Shown: positions 1-12,200 of the stretch, one piece after another
Position numbering within the stretch: the first letter of the stretch is position 1
Layout: each line of letters starts with the position of its first letter
The notes under the pieces: generated by a model
Databases searched by the model: none
The model's input: the letters and a program-made list of their open reading frames with translations, nothing else
What the model was told of the DNA's origin: nothing
Translations under genes and position numbers: made by a program
Assembly (NCBI RefSeq): GCF_037975245.1
Contig: NC_092583.1
Location: 4,747,264-4,811,263, forward strand
Direction: 5' to 3'
From: Apostichopus japonicus
Lineage: Eukaryota > Echinodermata > Holothuroidea > Aspidochirotida > Stichopodidae
Length of the DNA: 64,000 nucleotides

Positions 1-774
1 TATATATACAATACATTTGTTCCAATTAATGGCAATACACACACAAAAAGTGCAAGCATTTTAAAACAATTGCCTTTTATAACGTCAAACAATTTCTACA
101 GCATTCAGTAGTATTAAAAGGCCATGTCCTTGTATTACATACTTACATCATTATGTTGTTTTATTTGTTTTAATTTTCTATGTATGGCTGTTTACAAATA
201 TTTTGGAAATCATATTGAATATTGTCAATTCCATTTCTTCACTTTTTATAAGATGGAAAAACTACTTTAATTGTTATTCAGAACATTATAGTTCCAATTC
301 TTAGTAACTTTACAGTAACATTATAGTCTACGATATTTTTTGAAATGTAACTTGTATCCATACGCATTTGCCTGGTTCGGGGCCTATGGGACAAAGAATG
401 TATCTCTTGTGGTCTTTAAAGGCAGAAGGAAACTCTGAAGTGAAGTGGTTGTGGACATTCTGCATACCCTGGTTGGGACTGCTAGATAAGTTTTGTTCCA
501 ATACTGACAGATGAAAATGAAAAAAGTCTTTTCGTAGTTAACATATTCTTGATTTGTTTAAAGGTACTTTTCTCAGATATTTCTCAATAAGATATCAAGT
601 CCTCTCATTTGCTAAACTTAATATGAAAATTCAAGATTTAATACTACAAATACTATCAGGACAACAGACATCCAAGTCATGATGTTAAAAGTACAAATCA
701 CAGGTTTTTCTCTTCCTTAATCCTTCTCTCGCACAAACCTACAGAGAATATATTTACCATTTATAGCTTCTATA

Positions 775-1115
775 AGGCAGTACCACCTGTATTGGCCCTC
801 CATATATACCACCTATGCAGGCCCTCAATAATTCAGCCTGTGTAGACCCTCTATATATGCCCCCTGTGTAGGCCCTCTATGAATGCTGCCTATGTAGGCC
901 CTCTATATAAACAGCCTATGTAGACCCTCTATATATGCTGCCTATGCAGGCCCTCTATATATTCCACCTATTTAGACCCTCTGTACATGCTGTATATGCC
1001 GGCTATTTAGACCCTCTACATATGCTGCCAATGCAGGCCCTCTATATATGCAGGCCCTCTATATATGTGGCCTATGCAGAACCTCTATATATGCCACCTA
1101 TGTAGACCCTCTATA
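775..1115. repeat. 26-bp minisatellite, left part, copy 1
   Basis: Imperfect tandem units of about 26 bp around 'gccctctatatatgcggc' and 'ctatgcag' run without interruption. The array is cut by the transposon at 1,116-6,285 and resumes after it. Short reading frames through it are by-products of the repeat. Confidence 0.85.
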
Positions 1116-4100
1116 CACTGTTAAAAATAATGGGCAAAATTTACCCAACTTTTTAACCAACGTTGGGCATGTATTCAGCAACCTCAAAAGTTGGGCAAAA
1201 ATTGACCAACCCAAATAGGTATAATAAATTCTCAACAGTTGGGAGGGGAATTACCCAACTGTTCAGGTTAGCCATTTCCCCAACTGTTGGGTGGGTCATT
1301 CATTTTGTTGGGCAAATCATTTAACCAACGTATGGGTTAAGGCACCAGTAATGTATCCATCTGTTGAGCAGTTCATTTAGCCACCTGTTGGGTGTATACT
1401 AAATTTGTCCCAATTGTTGGACAATTCATGGATTTTGTTGGGCATTTGCAACAACCAAATGTTGGGTTAATCCTGAACCACTTCCAACTGTTGGGGGTTT
1501 CTTAGATCGTGTTGGGCAATAATGGAAAAAGAACTGTTGGAATTCTAAAAAATCTAAGACATCACATCCTTTGAAATAAAGAAAGATACTGTATTTTGTA
1601 ATACTTGGAACACCTTTATTCACTGACCTTGAAGAAGACATATATAACTATCATGGGTGAATAAACTTATTGTTGAATGAACTGAACTTGAACAAGACAT
1701 ATAACTATAATGGTTGAAGAAACTTATTGTTGACTGAACAGTATAATTTGATATAAGAAGTCTTAAATTCAGGTATTCTTGAAACAAGGGTATGAACTGA
1801 AATAAATTAATTAACGAAGCCATATGTTTCATTTATGTAGGGTTCACGCACATTCCTTGGAAACTCATTTTGATCTGAAAACAACCTTCCCAAAAGTGAC
1901 ATTAACATTTGTGGCCTCAATTTTCTTAAGAATCCCACAGGATAAATTTTATAGAAAAAAATGCCAATGGCTTTGTGATTCCTTGCCATGAGAACTAAAA
2001 TCCCCCTTGTACATCATACACCAACTTTGCATTAATATTTTAACCTTTTAACTTAAGTTTAACTCCAAAAGTTTCAGTAATGTGGATCAGAAGCACATAT
2101 ACACCCTCAATTTCTGGAGTACCCGTGTCTGAAAGTGTACTGGTTAAAATTAATATTTAACCAATGCAAGGGTGGATCAAAATGGGCTGCAATCAAGGGG
2201 TGTAAAGCTCCATACTATAGTTAAACAGGAAGCAAAACAGGTTGTCAGCAATGTTCTTGTACCTAAATGCTTACTGCCTTCAGCCCAGTACTGCCCTTGC
2301 TGTCTTTTCTTGTTTAGGAAATGGAAATTTGCTGTGGTCAGACTCACTCCCTCTCTAGATCTATGTTAGGACCTATGTTTTCTGACCATAGCTAATCACT
2401 TATTACCTTTGGAGTCTTTTAAACTCATCATTAATTAATTAATAATTATGTGGAACCATGTACAAAGTTGAATTTACAAAATTTACAGCAATTTCTTTTG
2501 CACTTGAACAAATGTCTTTCACAATCTAATGATATTGGCAAAACATTTTCCACAAAATGATTACTACATAACTAGCCATCTTTAAATTGTTGAATAGGAA
2601 AAAGTCTCTTTTTTAGATGAACATGAATGGAACACTTTTAAACTTTTGTTCAAATGAATAATGGAATTAAAGGAGATATGAGGGCTGGCCAAAAAATGTC
2701 TTTGAAAATGTTCTTCATGATAATTAAAATAAAGATCCGCAAATTTTGATATATTGCTATGCTAATTTCTGTGTTTCTGTGCTGTGAAGCAAGCTATACA
2801 ATGTTCATATGATTTAAAAACTGATAACATTCTTTAGGGCCATTCCATGTGACGTAAGACACAAATCAGAGCGAAATTTTACACTTGTTTTCAATATCAT
2901 GTTCAGTACAAGTCTGTAGTTAAGTCAGAAGCCTATAGTTCCTGAACTTTGAAAACCCAAAATAAATTCTGTCACCACTGCGAAACATTAATGCTTTCCC
3001 ATTGCGAATTATATCGCCCTCAACATTTGTCACGTAAGTCACGCAGAGAAATGAAGAATTTAAACTTTTTGGAGGAAACCAATAAATCTTGTGAAGCATT
3101 GAGAGAAATCTGCTAAGGTGCCTATTATATCTGAAAAGGACACATTGAGGAATAACTTCAAGGTAAAATTTAATTGATATGCATTTTATACTGATATTCT
3201 TATGCAAATTAATCACGTAAGGCACACGGTTCAGTTTCCTTTCAGTTTCCAAATATACAAGGTAGCACAGGCTAAGGAAATGTTTGAAAGTTCATTACAT
3301 TGAGATGGGGGAGGGGGAAGGGTCTATTCTACATATGTAAAAATGTAAAAATAGTGGATAGAAAGAGCACAAGTATGTCAGTTCATTGTACACTAGCTCA
3401 TCACACAGTAGTTGCTGGAAGAATTTTAATTGGTGGTGCGAATCAAGAGTAAGTTTCAAAATAACATTTGCAGTCACATTGTGCATGAAGCTCTGCCTTT
3501 CATGGGTGCCCTTAATAATGTTGTCATTTTGATTTAAGTGAATACAATTACAGAGTAAGTTCAAATCTAGATGTTCAGTTGTACATAAAAATTCCTATGG
3601 ACTAGTTCTGCGAAATATCTTAACTTAAGTGCTACAGTAGCTAAATAGTTCCTTAATTAGCCGTAAAATCACGGCAACTGCCCATTTCAGCACGTTCATT
3701 ACACAAATGTAACCTACATATACTCGTATCATCCACTTTTTTTACCCAATTCCATGATAAATGCATGCTTCAAAAATGAATTTCTAGACACCTTGTAATT
3801 TGTGTCGAAGTTTGAAACAGCGGTATTAGGGCTTTGGATATGTATCCCATTATGATACCTCGAGGAAAAAAGGCTCCGAGCCAGGTGATAAACTGTTTAA
3901 GGACTGGCAGCTTTCTTCATGAAAGCTCTGAAAGACCGGATGGAGGAGAAAAAATTCTTCTTTCCTGATTGTTTATATATGCAACTTTCAATGAAATCCC
4001 AAACATTTCGGCAGTGGTGCTGGTACTGCAAGTTGAATATGTAGTGTGCTTTATAGCAGATGTCGACTCCTTCAGAGAGTGTCTGCACGCTCACTGTGTG

Positions 4101-6285
4101 CCTCTCCAAGATAACAAACACTTGTGATGGTGTCAGCTTGAAGTCTGAGTAAAACCCAAGGATGAAAGGCTGAGATCTTCATCCACTGCTTATTCCCTGT
4201 AAGTATGAAGGCAAATGGGTGTGCTCCTGTGAAACCAATAGAAGCAATGAAAAGTAGCTTTTAGTATTCCATGTTCAAATTTATTTATTTCTGGTGTGTT
4301 CTATATTACAGCCAAAACCATTTACTTTCTGCATATCACAAATATGTTATTGAACTTGTAGTATAAATTAAAAATGGAAACGCTCCCTTTTGATATGTCT
4401 AACCAGTAGGATGATACCAGCACACCACTGATTCATATGTAGAATTAGTTTGGAGGGACTTAACTGACTTAAGATCATCTAAGTGAACAAGAAGATTGTC
4501 GTAGGGCATTAGTTGGCACCTCCTTCCCATTTGAAATATAAATGTAGATCACAATGGGTACATGCTAGTTTTGAACTCAGGGATTTTGCACAATCCAATG
4601 TCCAACAATAGCAATACTACACCTAATACTGCTGATACTCCTGATACTAATACTACCACCAACGACAATGACAAGAAGAACAAGAACAAGAAAAAAAAAA
4701 AAAAAAAGGAAGAACAGCAACAATAACAATAATGATGAAAATACAGCTTAAAGGGTTTTACAGATCAGTGGAGCCTGTCACAATTCTCCAACAATCCTGG
4801 AGAGTAAGTTGCTGCAGTCTTTGTAATCCACACAGGGTTTTGCTCAGGTTCCTCACAAGTTCACATTTTCACCTGAGTGGAGTGAGGCCATCAAGATAGA
4901 GTGCCTTGCCTAAGGACACAATGTAGCCGGGATTTGAACCACTGATTCTTGGATTACGAGATTCAAACCCTAGCTGATTACAAGCAAAGTCAGCAGCTGA
5001 TATGAATAATGCATTTAGACATACCCTTTTTAATTCAATAAATGATGAAGCATGGTCTGTTGCCGCTGATCGTCCTCCAGTTTTGGCCTTGCTCCTGGTC
5101 CCAAAAATAGGTGGTAACATGAGCAATGACAGCTTGTCCTTCTCCTCTGCAAGTGAAAACCAGAATGCCAAATTTAGCGAAGCATGAAAACCTCAAAATC
5201 AATGGTTGTTGTAATATAATAGTCTATCGGGAAGTAAATACCAAATTCAATAGTCATCAGGTTAGAAACAATAGGGTAGGTAAGTAGCTGGGAGACCCCC
5301 CTCCCATTCAAAGAAAGATAGTGATCCTGTATTCAATATGGGAAATATACAGAACATACTTAACATCATCAACCTGGTTGTTCCTGAGGTAATATGGTTA
5401 AAGGTCATTGTTTGACCTCTGCTGACTTAATTTGTCATTTGACCTACAGTTTCTATATTATCTACAATAAACACTAAGAAATTACCGTAATATGCTGAAG
5501 CTACTGTAGCTTGCCACTGTAGCATAATAAAAACGATACACATTGTAAACATAAGCCCAAGATTTCAACCACGGATCACCATAGGCTTATTAAAAGGATA
5601 GAAAAGGTTATTGGAAGTCCGAACTCCACACTTAACCTTAACTAGCATAGGAGTAGGACTCGCTTAAGTAATCTAGGCTAGGCATATAGTTCGTACGTCG
5701 GTATACAGGTATCCTTTTGTCACTGTGATAGGCTACACTACTGTATCGGCTCTATACGCTAACGTTAGTATTACTACTAGGCCTAGCATAGGAGTACAAA
5801 ATGTTGATGAAAATTGTGTGAAAGAATCGTCCCAGTTTATTCCGATTACTTCAATCCCTTCACTGAAATGATTACCTTTCATAGACTGAAATATGTCGGG
5901 AACAAACAACCCCCAGCTCTTGAGTAGATCTTCCATTTCGACTTTTGAGGCTGTCAACTCGACGGAATATGTAACCCTTCGTCGTGCACGCGCGCTCAAG
6001 CACACTTTGCATTCAAAGTTGCCCAACGTTGGTAAACGTCGCCAAGGTAAGGCCGAATGCTTGCCCAGCGTATGGTATAAAGAACCGAAATTTCGCCCAA
6101 CATACGATTACGATGACAGAAAAGACCAACATGTGGACAAATATGAGCACGGAGTTTACCAACTCGATGGGTTAACATACTAATCTGCGATTCGATCATT
6201 TTTATATATAAATTGGGCACTATTTGACCAACACAGTTGAAAGGGTACTTGCCCAACAATTTTTTTACCCAGTGTTTTAACAGTG
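1116..6285. mobile_element. 5.2-kb DNA transposon with CACTGTTAAAA inverted ends
   Basis: The left end CACTGTTAAAA (from 1,116) and the right end TTTTAACAGTG (to 6,285) are inverted repeats. They are flanked on both sides by TATA, which gives a target duplication of TA or TATA; the minisatellite target is itself TATA-rich, so the length is ambiguous. Just inside both ends lie many scattered words of the type TTGGGCA or CAACTGTTGGG (1,140-1,510 and 6,010-6,265), which resemble subterminal transposase-binding repeats. The same minisatellite continues on both sides, so this is an insertion. No long transposase frame survives; one recognisable coding remnant lies at 3,897-4,136. The superfamily is not certain: a CACTG end with a 4-bp duplication would suit a Chapaev-like element. 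Confidence 0.75.
3897..4136 (-). pseudogene. Coding remnant of a transposon-borne gene (C-terminal part)
   Basis: On the minus strand an open stretch of about 79 residues ends at a stop codon at 3,897. It contains FVILERHTV, then VDICYKAHYIFNLQY, then VWDFIESCIYK. The order and spacing of hydrophobic and aromatic residues match a broken reading frame in the unrelated-looking transposon at 43,880-46,985 (FVIIQRHAL, then IDVCFKLFYVLNLNY, then WEFFQKVVYK). Two elements sharing a peptide but not their DNA argues that the peptide was once translated and conserved. Upstream exons were not identified, and no biochemical function can be assigned from this fragment. Confidence 0.6.
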
Positions 6286-6415
6286 TATATACCGCCTATT
6301 TAGGCCCTCGATATATGCGGCCTGTGCAGGCCCTTTATATATGCGGCCTATGCAGACCTGTATCTACGGCCTATCCAGGCCCTCTATATATTCCTGCTAT
6401 GTAGGACCATATAGG
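6286..6415. repeat. 26-bp minisatellite, right part, copy 1
   Basis: This is the continuation of the array at 775-1,115 after the transposon, with about five degenerate units. Unique sequence starting 'ataggttccaaaattaag' follows, and it is shared with copy 2 at about 47,115. Confidence 0.8.
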
Positions 6416-7140
6416 TTCCAAAATTAAGATTGAGTCAACCATTTAGAACTTCTTTTCCTAATCTACTTTGAAATATGTTCTAGAAGAAATATTTGATTTG
6501 ATTATTAGAACATAGGTCAAAAATGGTCAGGAATAGAACTTCATCACTTTGACTGACTATTCAGTTTGAAAATTAATAACGTCATTAGTTATTAAAATAA
6601 AATTCAACTTATTAAAAGAATAAAGAGTGTGAATCTCAAGTAATCAAAGATACAAAATTTGAGAAACTAGTCAAAGAAATATTCGTACTTGAAAAAACAA
6701 CATTAGTGTCAGTGATGAAGATGACACTTTATCAGAGTCTTCTAATTAAGTTTCTTTCTGGAGTAAGACACAATTTTCTTGAGTATTTTTGAGGGAATGA
6801 GATTAAAGTGTTATTTCAAGTATAATTTAAGGTAACAGAGATATTTTTTATTATTGGTGCTACATGATTTTTTTTCCTTTGGACTTTTTACTTTTCATGG
6901 AAAGATGTATTATGTCAAGATATTGTAAAGACATGAATTAAATGAAGGATTTAACGAGTCCATAAAAATTTCTTTCTCCGAGTTTTATTTTATTTTATGT
7001 TTTGTCTTAAACTTTCTAAGCCAGCATATCAAAATGGCCATTTTCTCATCTCAAAATATTCCATCACATTGGAGATAATGTTTCTATGCAATCTCCACGA
7101 CGCTGTGTTGTAGGGTATTCCCTCAACCCATCAGGGCAGT
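6416..7140. other. Gene-free AT-rich stretch with an indel between copies
   Basis: No exon was recognised. Bases of about 6,571-6,808 are missing from copy 2 near 47,297. Both edges of the missing piece read 'attaa', which suggests a microhomology deletion in copy 2, or an insertion in copy 1. Confidence 0.55.
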
Positions 7141-7149
7141 GTGTGGACT

Positions 7150-8275
7150 CAGTGGCGTCGTGCCCATTGGGGCCCGGGGGGCACAGGCCCCCCCCCAAAT
7201 TTTGTCAAAGGTGTCATAAAATTTTGTCATAATTTAAAAAAAAAAGTGTTTTCGAAATCGAAAAGTAGACTAAATAGTCAATTGCTCTTTGATGGTCGTT
7301 GCGGATTTTCCACACACCTCAAAGACGACATATCGGGATTAGTAATGCCATTGCCTTTGAATATGTTTGTCCTAAGCTCGCCTGAGTGACCTGATGGTGC
7401 TGGCCACGCACCCGACCGCGCGGAAGCGTGCAAGCAGACTACCATTGACTCATTTTGGAACCTAACTCAGCGACGTTGAATGAGAATAGTGTCAGCAACT
7501 GAATTTCTTGTAGGGCCTACGAGAAATGAGGCTTCTGTTGACTGTTTGTTCAATGGTTTTTAATTGTTGATATTCAGTCAATCGAAACAGTTAAAAAATT
7601 ACTGGTTGATAACTAATGAACCAAACGTGCCATCAACGCTGCCATCGTTGAACAATATTATATATACATAGTCCCAGAGTAAGTGCAACCCGTTACCTTT
7701 GCCAAAGTCAGTAAATTCCCCCAGTGGCGTAGGAAGGTACTTTTGAGTGGGGGGCTGAAGACTGATGTGACCCCCCTCCCCTTTGGAATTTTTTGGCATT
7801 TTCAGGTGGCCTCAGATGCAATTTGGTGCAATGTAGCACACTTCAACACCCACACCATTTTGTAAATTCTTTTGCATTTTCACCTGGCCTTAGATGCAAT
7901 TTGGTGCTCCAAATGAGATTTTTTTCTCATGTGGAAATGAAAAAGGGGTTTTCTGACTTGCGAAGCGGGGGGGGGGGGGCGGAATGATACTTCCGCCCCT
8001 CCATATTTTTCACTGGGGGGCTGGCGCCCCTAGCCCCCCCGGTTCCTACGCCCTTGAATTTTCCATGAAAAAATTGGCAGATTTTTTAATTGTTTTCTAA
8101 GCCAGTAACAAAGTTCGGAAAGTTAAGATAAATGTAGTGAACAGAGATTATGGGACTCCATGTGAACTTGTTCTTAAGTAATGCAATCAGTTCGCTAAAA
8201 GGTCCACCAGGATAAATTTTCCTCATGATGTGATAGGTAGTTTCGAAAAAAATGAATAATAATAATAATCATTTC
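7150..8275. mobile_element. Insertion cluster present only in copy 1
   Basis: Copy 2 lacks about 1.1 kb here (compare 47,640-47,700). The cluster starts with 'cagtggcgtcgtgcccat', a hAT-like end followed by long G and C runs, and it contains the complete short element at 7,722-8,056. The end of the outer insertion is not sharp; bases near 8,275 return to shared sequence. No protein is supported. Confidence 0.5.
7722..8056 (+). mobile_element. 335-bp hAT-like MITE (CAGTGGCGTAGG family)
   Basis: The ends are CAGTGGCGTAGGAAGG and, inverted, CAAGGGCGTAGGAACC. They are flanked by AATTCCCC on the left and AATTTTCC on the right, a probable 8-bp target duplication with two differences. A relative in the opposite orientation sits at 61,623-61,990 and shares internal sequence ('cttagatgcaatttggtgc'). 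It is non-autonomous, with no coding capacity. Confidence 0.75.
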
Positions 8276-8279
8276 AAAA

Positions 8280-9104
8280 AGGAGGGCTTAAACTATTGTT
8301 ATCATTTCTAATAATCACTTTTGGTATTCCAACCAACTCCCTTTCCCCACCTGAAGAATATAAACCTGATGGAAAGGGAGGGGGTGGGGTGTTCATCCAC
8401 TTGAAGAGTGTAAAACATCTGAAGACACTTAGGATAATAAGAAAGCCAAGTTATTCTTCCCATGAAAATTGGGGAACCTTCCACTTCCGTGCACCGGAAC
8501 CCCCCCCCCCTCTGTCTCTCTCCCTCTCTCTATCATGGCAATAAAGTATCTTCTGTTGCATGCGCTGCTGCAGAATGCTGACGTTTGTGTGTTTATGTAC
8601 AAGATTCTACACTGTTTGTAAACTGCTTAACGCATATAAGTAATTACACTTGAGATTGTTAAATTAATTCCACAAAAAGTGTTTCAAACTACAAGAAAAT
8701 ATCATAATTCAGAAATGAAAAGTATGCCAAATAAACCCGTTCTTATCTCCCATAATGTAAACTGTATTATTTGCTCTTGCAAAGTTGATGATTAAGAAGA
8801 ACAAGCATGCGCAATCAACCTGCATTGAACATGGTTATTCTGATGTGCTGTCCGTACCCGAGAGTTGTAACGATATGTATAGTAAACTTTAATGGCGCCC
8901 TCTCTCTTTTGTAGTCTGTTGGCCGATCCGCCTGCGTCACAATGCGTTGCTGCGCCCGACGTGAACTACGAGCTACCTTTCTTCCGTACACACAAATGTA
9001 TATGTACGTGTACGTCGTATAGTAATACATTCCTTACTGTGAAGGTATACAGACGGCGAGCCAGGATTGAAGCAGGGAACGGATAGCGCGGCGCAAGTAA
9101 TATC
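8280..9104 (+). promoter_or_regulatory. Upstream region of coiled-coil gene, copy 1
   Basis: This region should hold the promoter and 5' untranslated part of the gene starting at 9,105. No convincing TATA box was found. It is GC-richer and CpG-containing from about 8,885 ('tggcgccctctctctttt') to 9,100, as in many broadly expressed animal genes, and it is closely matched in copy 2 at 47,690-48,535. The exact start site is unknown. Confidence 0.35.
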
Positions 9105-9218
9105 ATGGGTTGCCAACATTCAAAATGTCAGGTCAGGAGAGAGGAAAGAGGCTCAGGGAGCGTCAGAGACAGAAAGGGAAACTTTTGGAACTGGATCGGG
9201 AGGAAGCGACGTGCAATG
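9105..9218 (+). CDS. Coiled-coil gene copy 1, exon 1
   Basis: This exon encodes 38 residues from the ATG at 9,105 and ends RKRRAM before the donor GTGAGT at 9,219 (phase 0). An alternative frame starting MSGQERGKRL also stays open to the donor but leaves phase 1, and exon 2 then hits a stop at once, so the MGCQHSK frame is chosen. Copy 2 changes two residues in this frame. Confidence 0.72.
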
Positions 9219-12200
9219 GTGAGTCGGAATTATAGCCTTGACCAAATGCGTTGTAAGGCCTATGTATAGTGTATATGTTCTGTCTTATGGGTACACCGTA
9301 CAATTAATATCATCCCACGGCGCTCCCTCGCAACGATCCCGCCCATGTATTTCATCGACTGCATTTTATTGCAATTTATTTGTCTTCCCTTTTAGTAATA
9401 AAATGGCACTTTTTATGTCAATAATGTATCCGTTTAACCATGTAGCCAATTTTAAATAACCCCTAACTTGTCCTGAGTCTGGAAAACGTCTGACGTCATC
9501 TATTTTAGTTCAACGGTGAGCATATGTTCCTAGGATAAGTCATTTGACTAAAATGTAAACTGCTTTTTCAATTTCCAATTAAAATGTTTTAGTTCAACTT
9601 AATCCTCCATATAAATCGTAATTCTAAAGCTGAACCCGCTGAGCTCTTAATTCCGTGTCCGATATTGCAGAGCTACCAACTAGTAGGCTACATTTCGTAC
9701 GTTAACTCATGATAAATGCGGTGTACGGGTTTTCCCTCAAAGAATACGTTTTTTTTATGTTGAAAATAATCCATAGTAATAATAATTATGCGTAGGAAAG
9801 AAACACTGTGATAAGAGAACAATCATAAATTTAAACGAGCAATAACCATACTAGTGAATGATACATAGATGAATTACAATGTTGTTGCAATTGACAGTTC
9901 GCGGTAAACTTACAGCAAGTTTAAATTTATACCATTTATCTCAATGGGAATTAACTGTGTGATATAGCTTGGCGCGTGCCATGCATGTCGGAAATGTTCA
10001 TATATGTGATGACATTGGTACGTGTGTGTTCACAAGCTCTTCGTTCAGTTAGAAAAATAGTACACGAACAAATAAAAACTTTAATATAGCCATTAGTAAT
10101 CGAGAATTTTGTTTGAACTTGGGGACTTTGCAATACAGTAGGATGTAAAGGTAAGTTATAAAATATGTGACAATTACTTATCGATTCCTTGACCAATGAA
10201 AAAAGTTCGTTGCACATCAATCTTATGACGTACTTAGCCGAGTCTAACATTAGGCTTAGTTCTACAGTAATGTTAACAGAGGCCTAACTACAGTCGTAGT
10301 GTACATGACAATGTGGCCTTGACGATGTCCATTTTACTTTCTTTAGACAAAATAGGTGTTATAAAAATGTTAATGATTCTTTCACATGCTTATTACGTTG
10401 CTTTTCAGTTTCTTTGCGTTCATGAATTTAAATTGAGCATTGCCTATAATTATTTCAAATTCCCGAGGTGCCCACAGTTTTTATTTGTTAGCCTAACACA
10501 GTAATAGTTAGGCCTAAGTTCGATCTAGTAGATCTAGCATACATACATGCATTATGTGTAAGTTAACTTAAACAAGTATTCTGTTGCCTATGAACTTTCA
10601 TAAACATTTTCATAAATTTAAATTCACAAATTCCCTTCCGAAATACATACCAGTTTGGGATGTTCATTCTTATGTTGTTATTAATTAAATGTCACGTCAT
10701 TGTTTTGTGCTGTAAGAATATTTGAATTAACATGACAGCCATGTTAATTCATTTGGGAGAGCCCTATATACAGCTGTTGTTTTTATATGAACAGGATAGA
10801 GAATTTTATGAGAAATATGGAGATGTGTATATGGGTGGTGGGAAAAGTTCTAAGATTTCAAGATTTGTGAAAAATGTGAAAATCGTTTGAAACATGAGAA
10901 AGTTTGACCTAGTTTTGCGAATAAATCAAGGAATATTCTTCATTTGTGTACAAATAAATAGCTTTACTTTGGTGGAACAGACTGGGGGAAGGGGAGTTGC
11001 ATGTGCATAGGCCAAACAGTGGCCAAGCCCCTCTCCCAGTTAGTATGTTTGGAAAAAGGCCCTTGCAGAAAATCTGATCATGGAAGAAGAGGGAAGGTTC
11101 TTAGTGTGTCCCTGAAATTGGTGTTCATTAAGTTGTGTTGGTGTAATTTATGTAGAATAAGATCATTGGTTTGCCAGAGACTGTATTGGTGTCAGAACGT
11201 CTCCCCAAACTATCTTTTCCTTCCCCCCTCCCCAGTGGATAAATACTGGGAATGGCTAGAAGACCTTAAAATATTTCAAAGGAATTTCTACAAGGGGGGA
11301 GGAGGGAGGAAGGGGGGGGGGTTGAGTGAAGGAAAAGTGATCAAGGTAATTCAAGGGAGAGAATGGCTTACCTTCATTATAATATTCTGGGTGCAGTGCT
11401 TGTACTTGAACCATGTATACATTACATCCAATGTCATTATGTAAGTTCAATGGTGGTTGTAACTTTCCAGTTGTAACTCAAAAATAAAACGGTTTAACCA
11501 CTCACGAAACCTGCCTTCTTAACTAAAGTTACTTTTTCATGATTTTTGAATTCTACTTGACTATAGCCCTCCCCCTCCCTGTCCTTCTCTCCTAATCCAG
11601 AAAAATCTGGTTTTTGACATGTAAGTATGTATCTAACTATGGACGTATACATTTAGTTACAATCACTGTATATGTGGTGCGGCATCCCCTCACTGTTCAT
11701 CCAGATTTTTTACATATTAGATTAAGTTATGACACTCTGCTTAAGAGTTATTCCAACATTGTCGTTTCATTTCGATAGCAACAGACACATTAACAATATG
11801 GAATCAGTCACACTACAGTAGTATTTTTATTTCTGCATTCACTCATACAGGTTCAAATCCTGAAATCATCAGATGATGATGACGTTTCAGCGACCACTTA
11901 CTCCGAGCTGCTCACACTTGATAAGCAAGGCCGTGCGAAAACAAAAACATCTTTTGCTCGAAGAGCAGACGACAGGCATGTTGCTGGTAACCCTGGTAAC
12001 CAAGCACAGGAAACAGTTCAGAGAGGACAGAGACTGCAGCAAGGTGGGTTCCCTTTTGTTTGTATGTATGTATGTATATATGTATGTATTTTAGATCCTC
12101 CTGCAAGCAGGAACTTGCGAAGAAGCTATCATTGGCTTATCAAGCCGCAGGCTGACCGAAGTCAGTCTCTTAGATTCATATTTAAAGACCATAATTATGA

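Noticed and set aside
9121-9218. Alternative start MSGQERGKRLRERQ in exon 1 of the coiled-coil gene
   Set aside because: It ends in phase 1 at the donor, and the next exon then stops at once. The MGCQHSK frame joins in phase 0.
9951-10250. 99-residue minus-strand frame conserved in copy 2 (49,385-49,684)
   Set aside because: It lies in intron 1 of the coiled-coil gene. Differences are mostly replacements, there is no splice context, and no family is recognisable.
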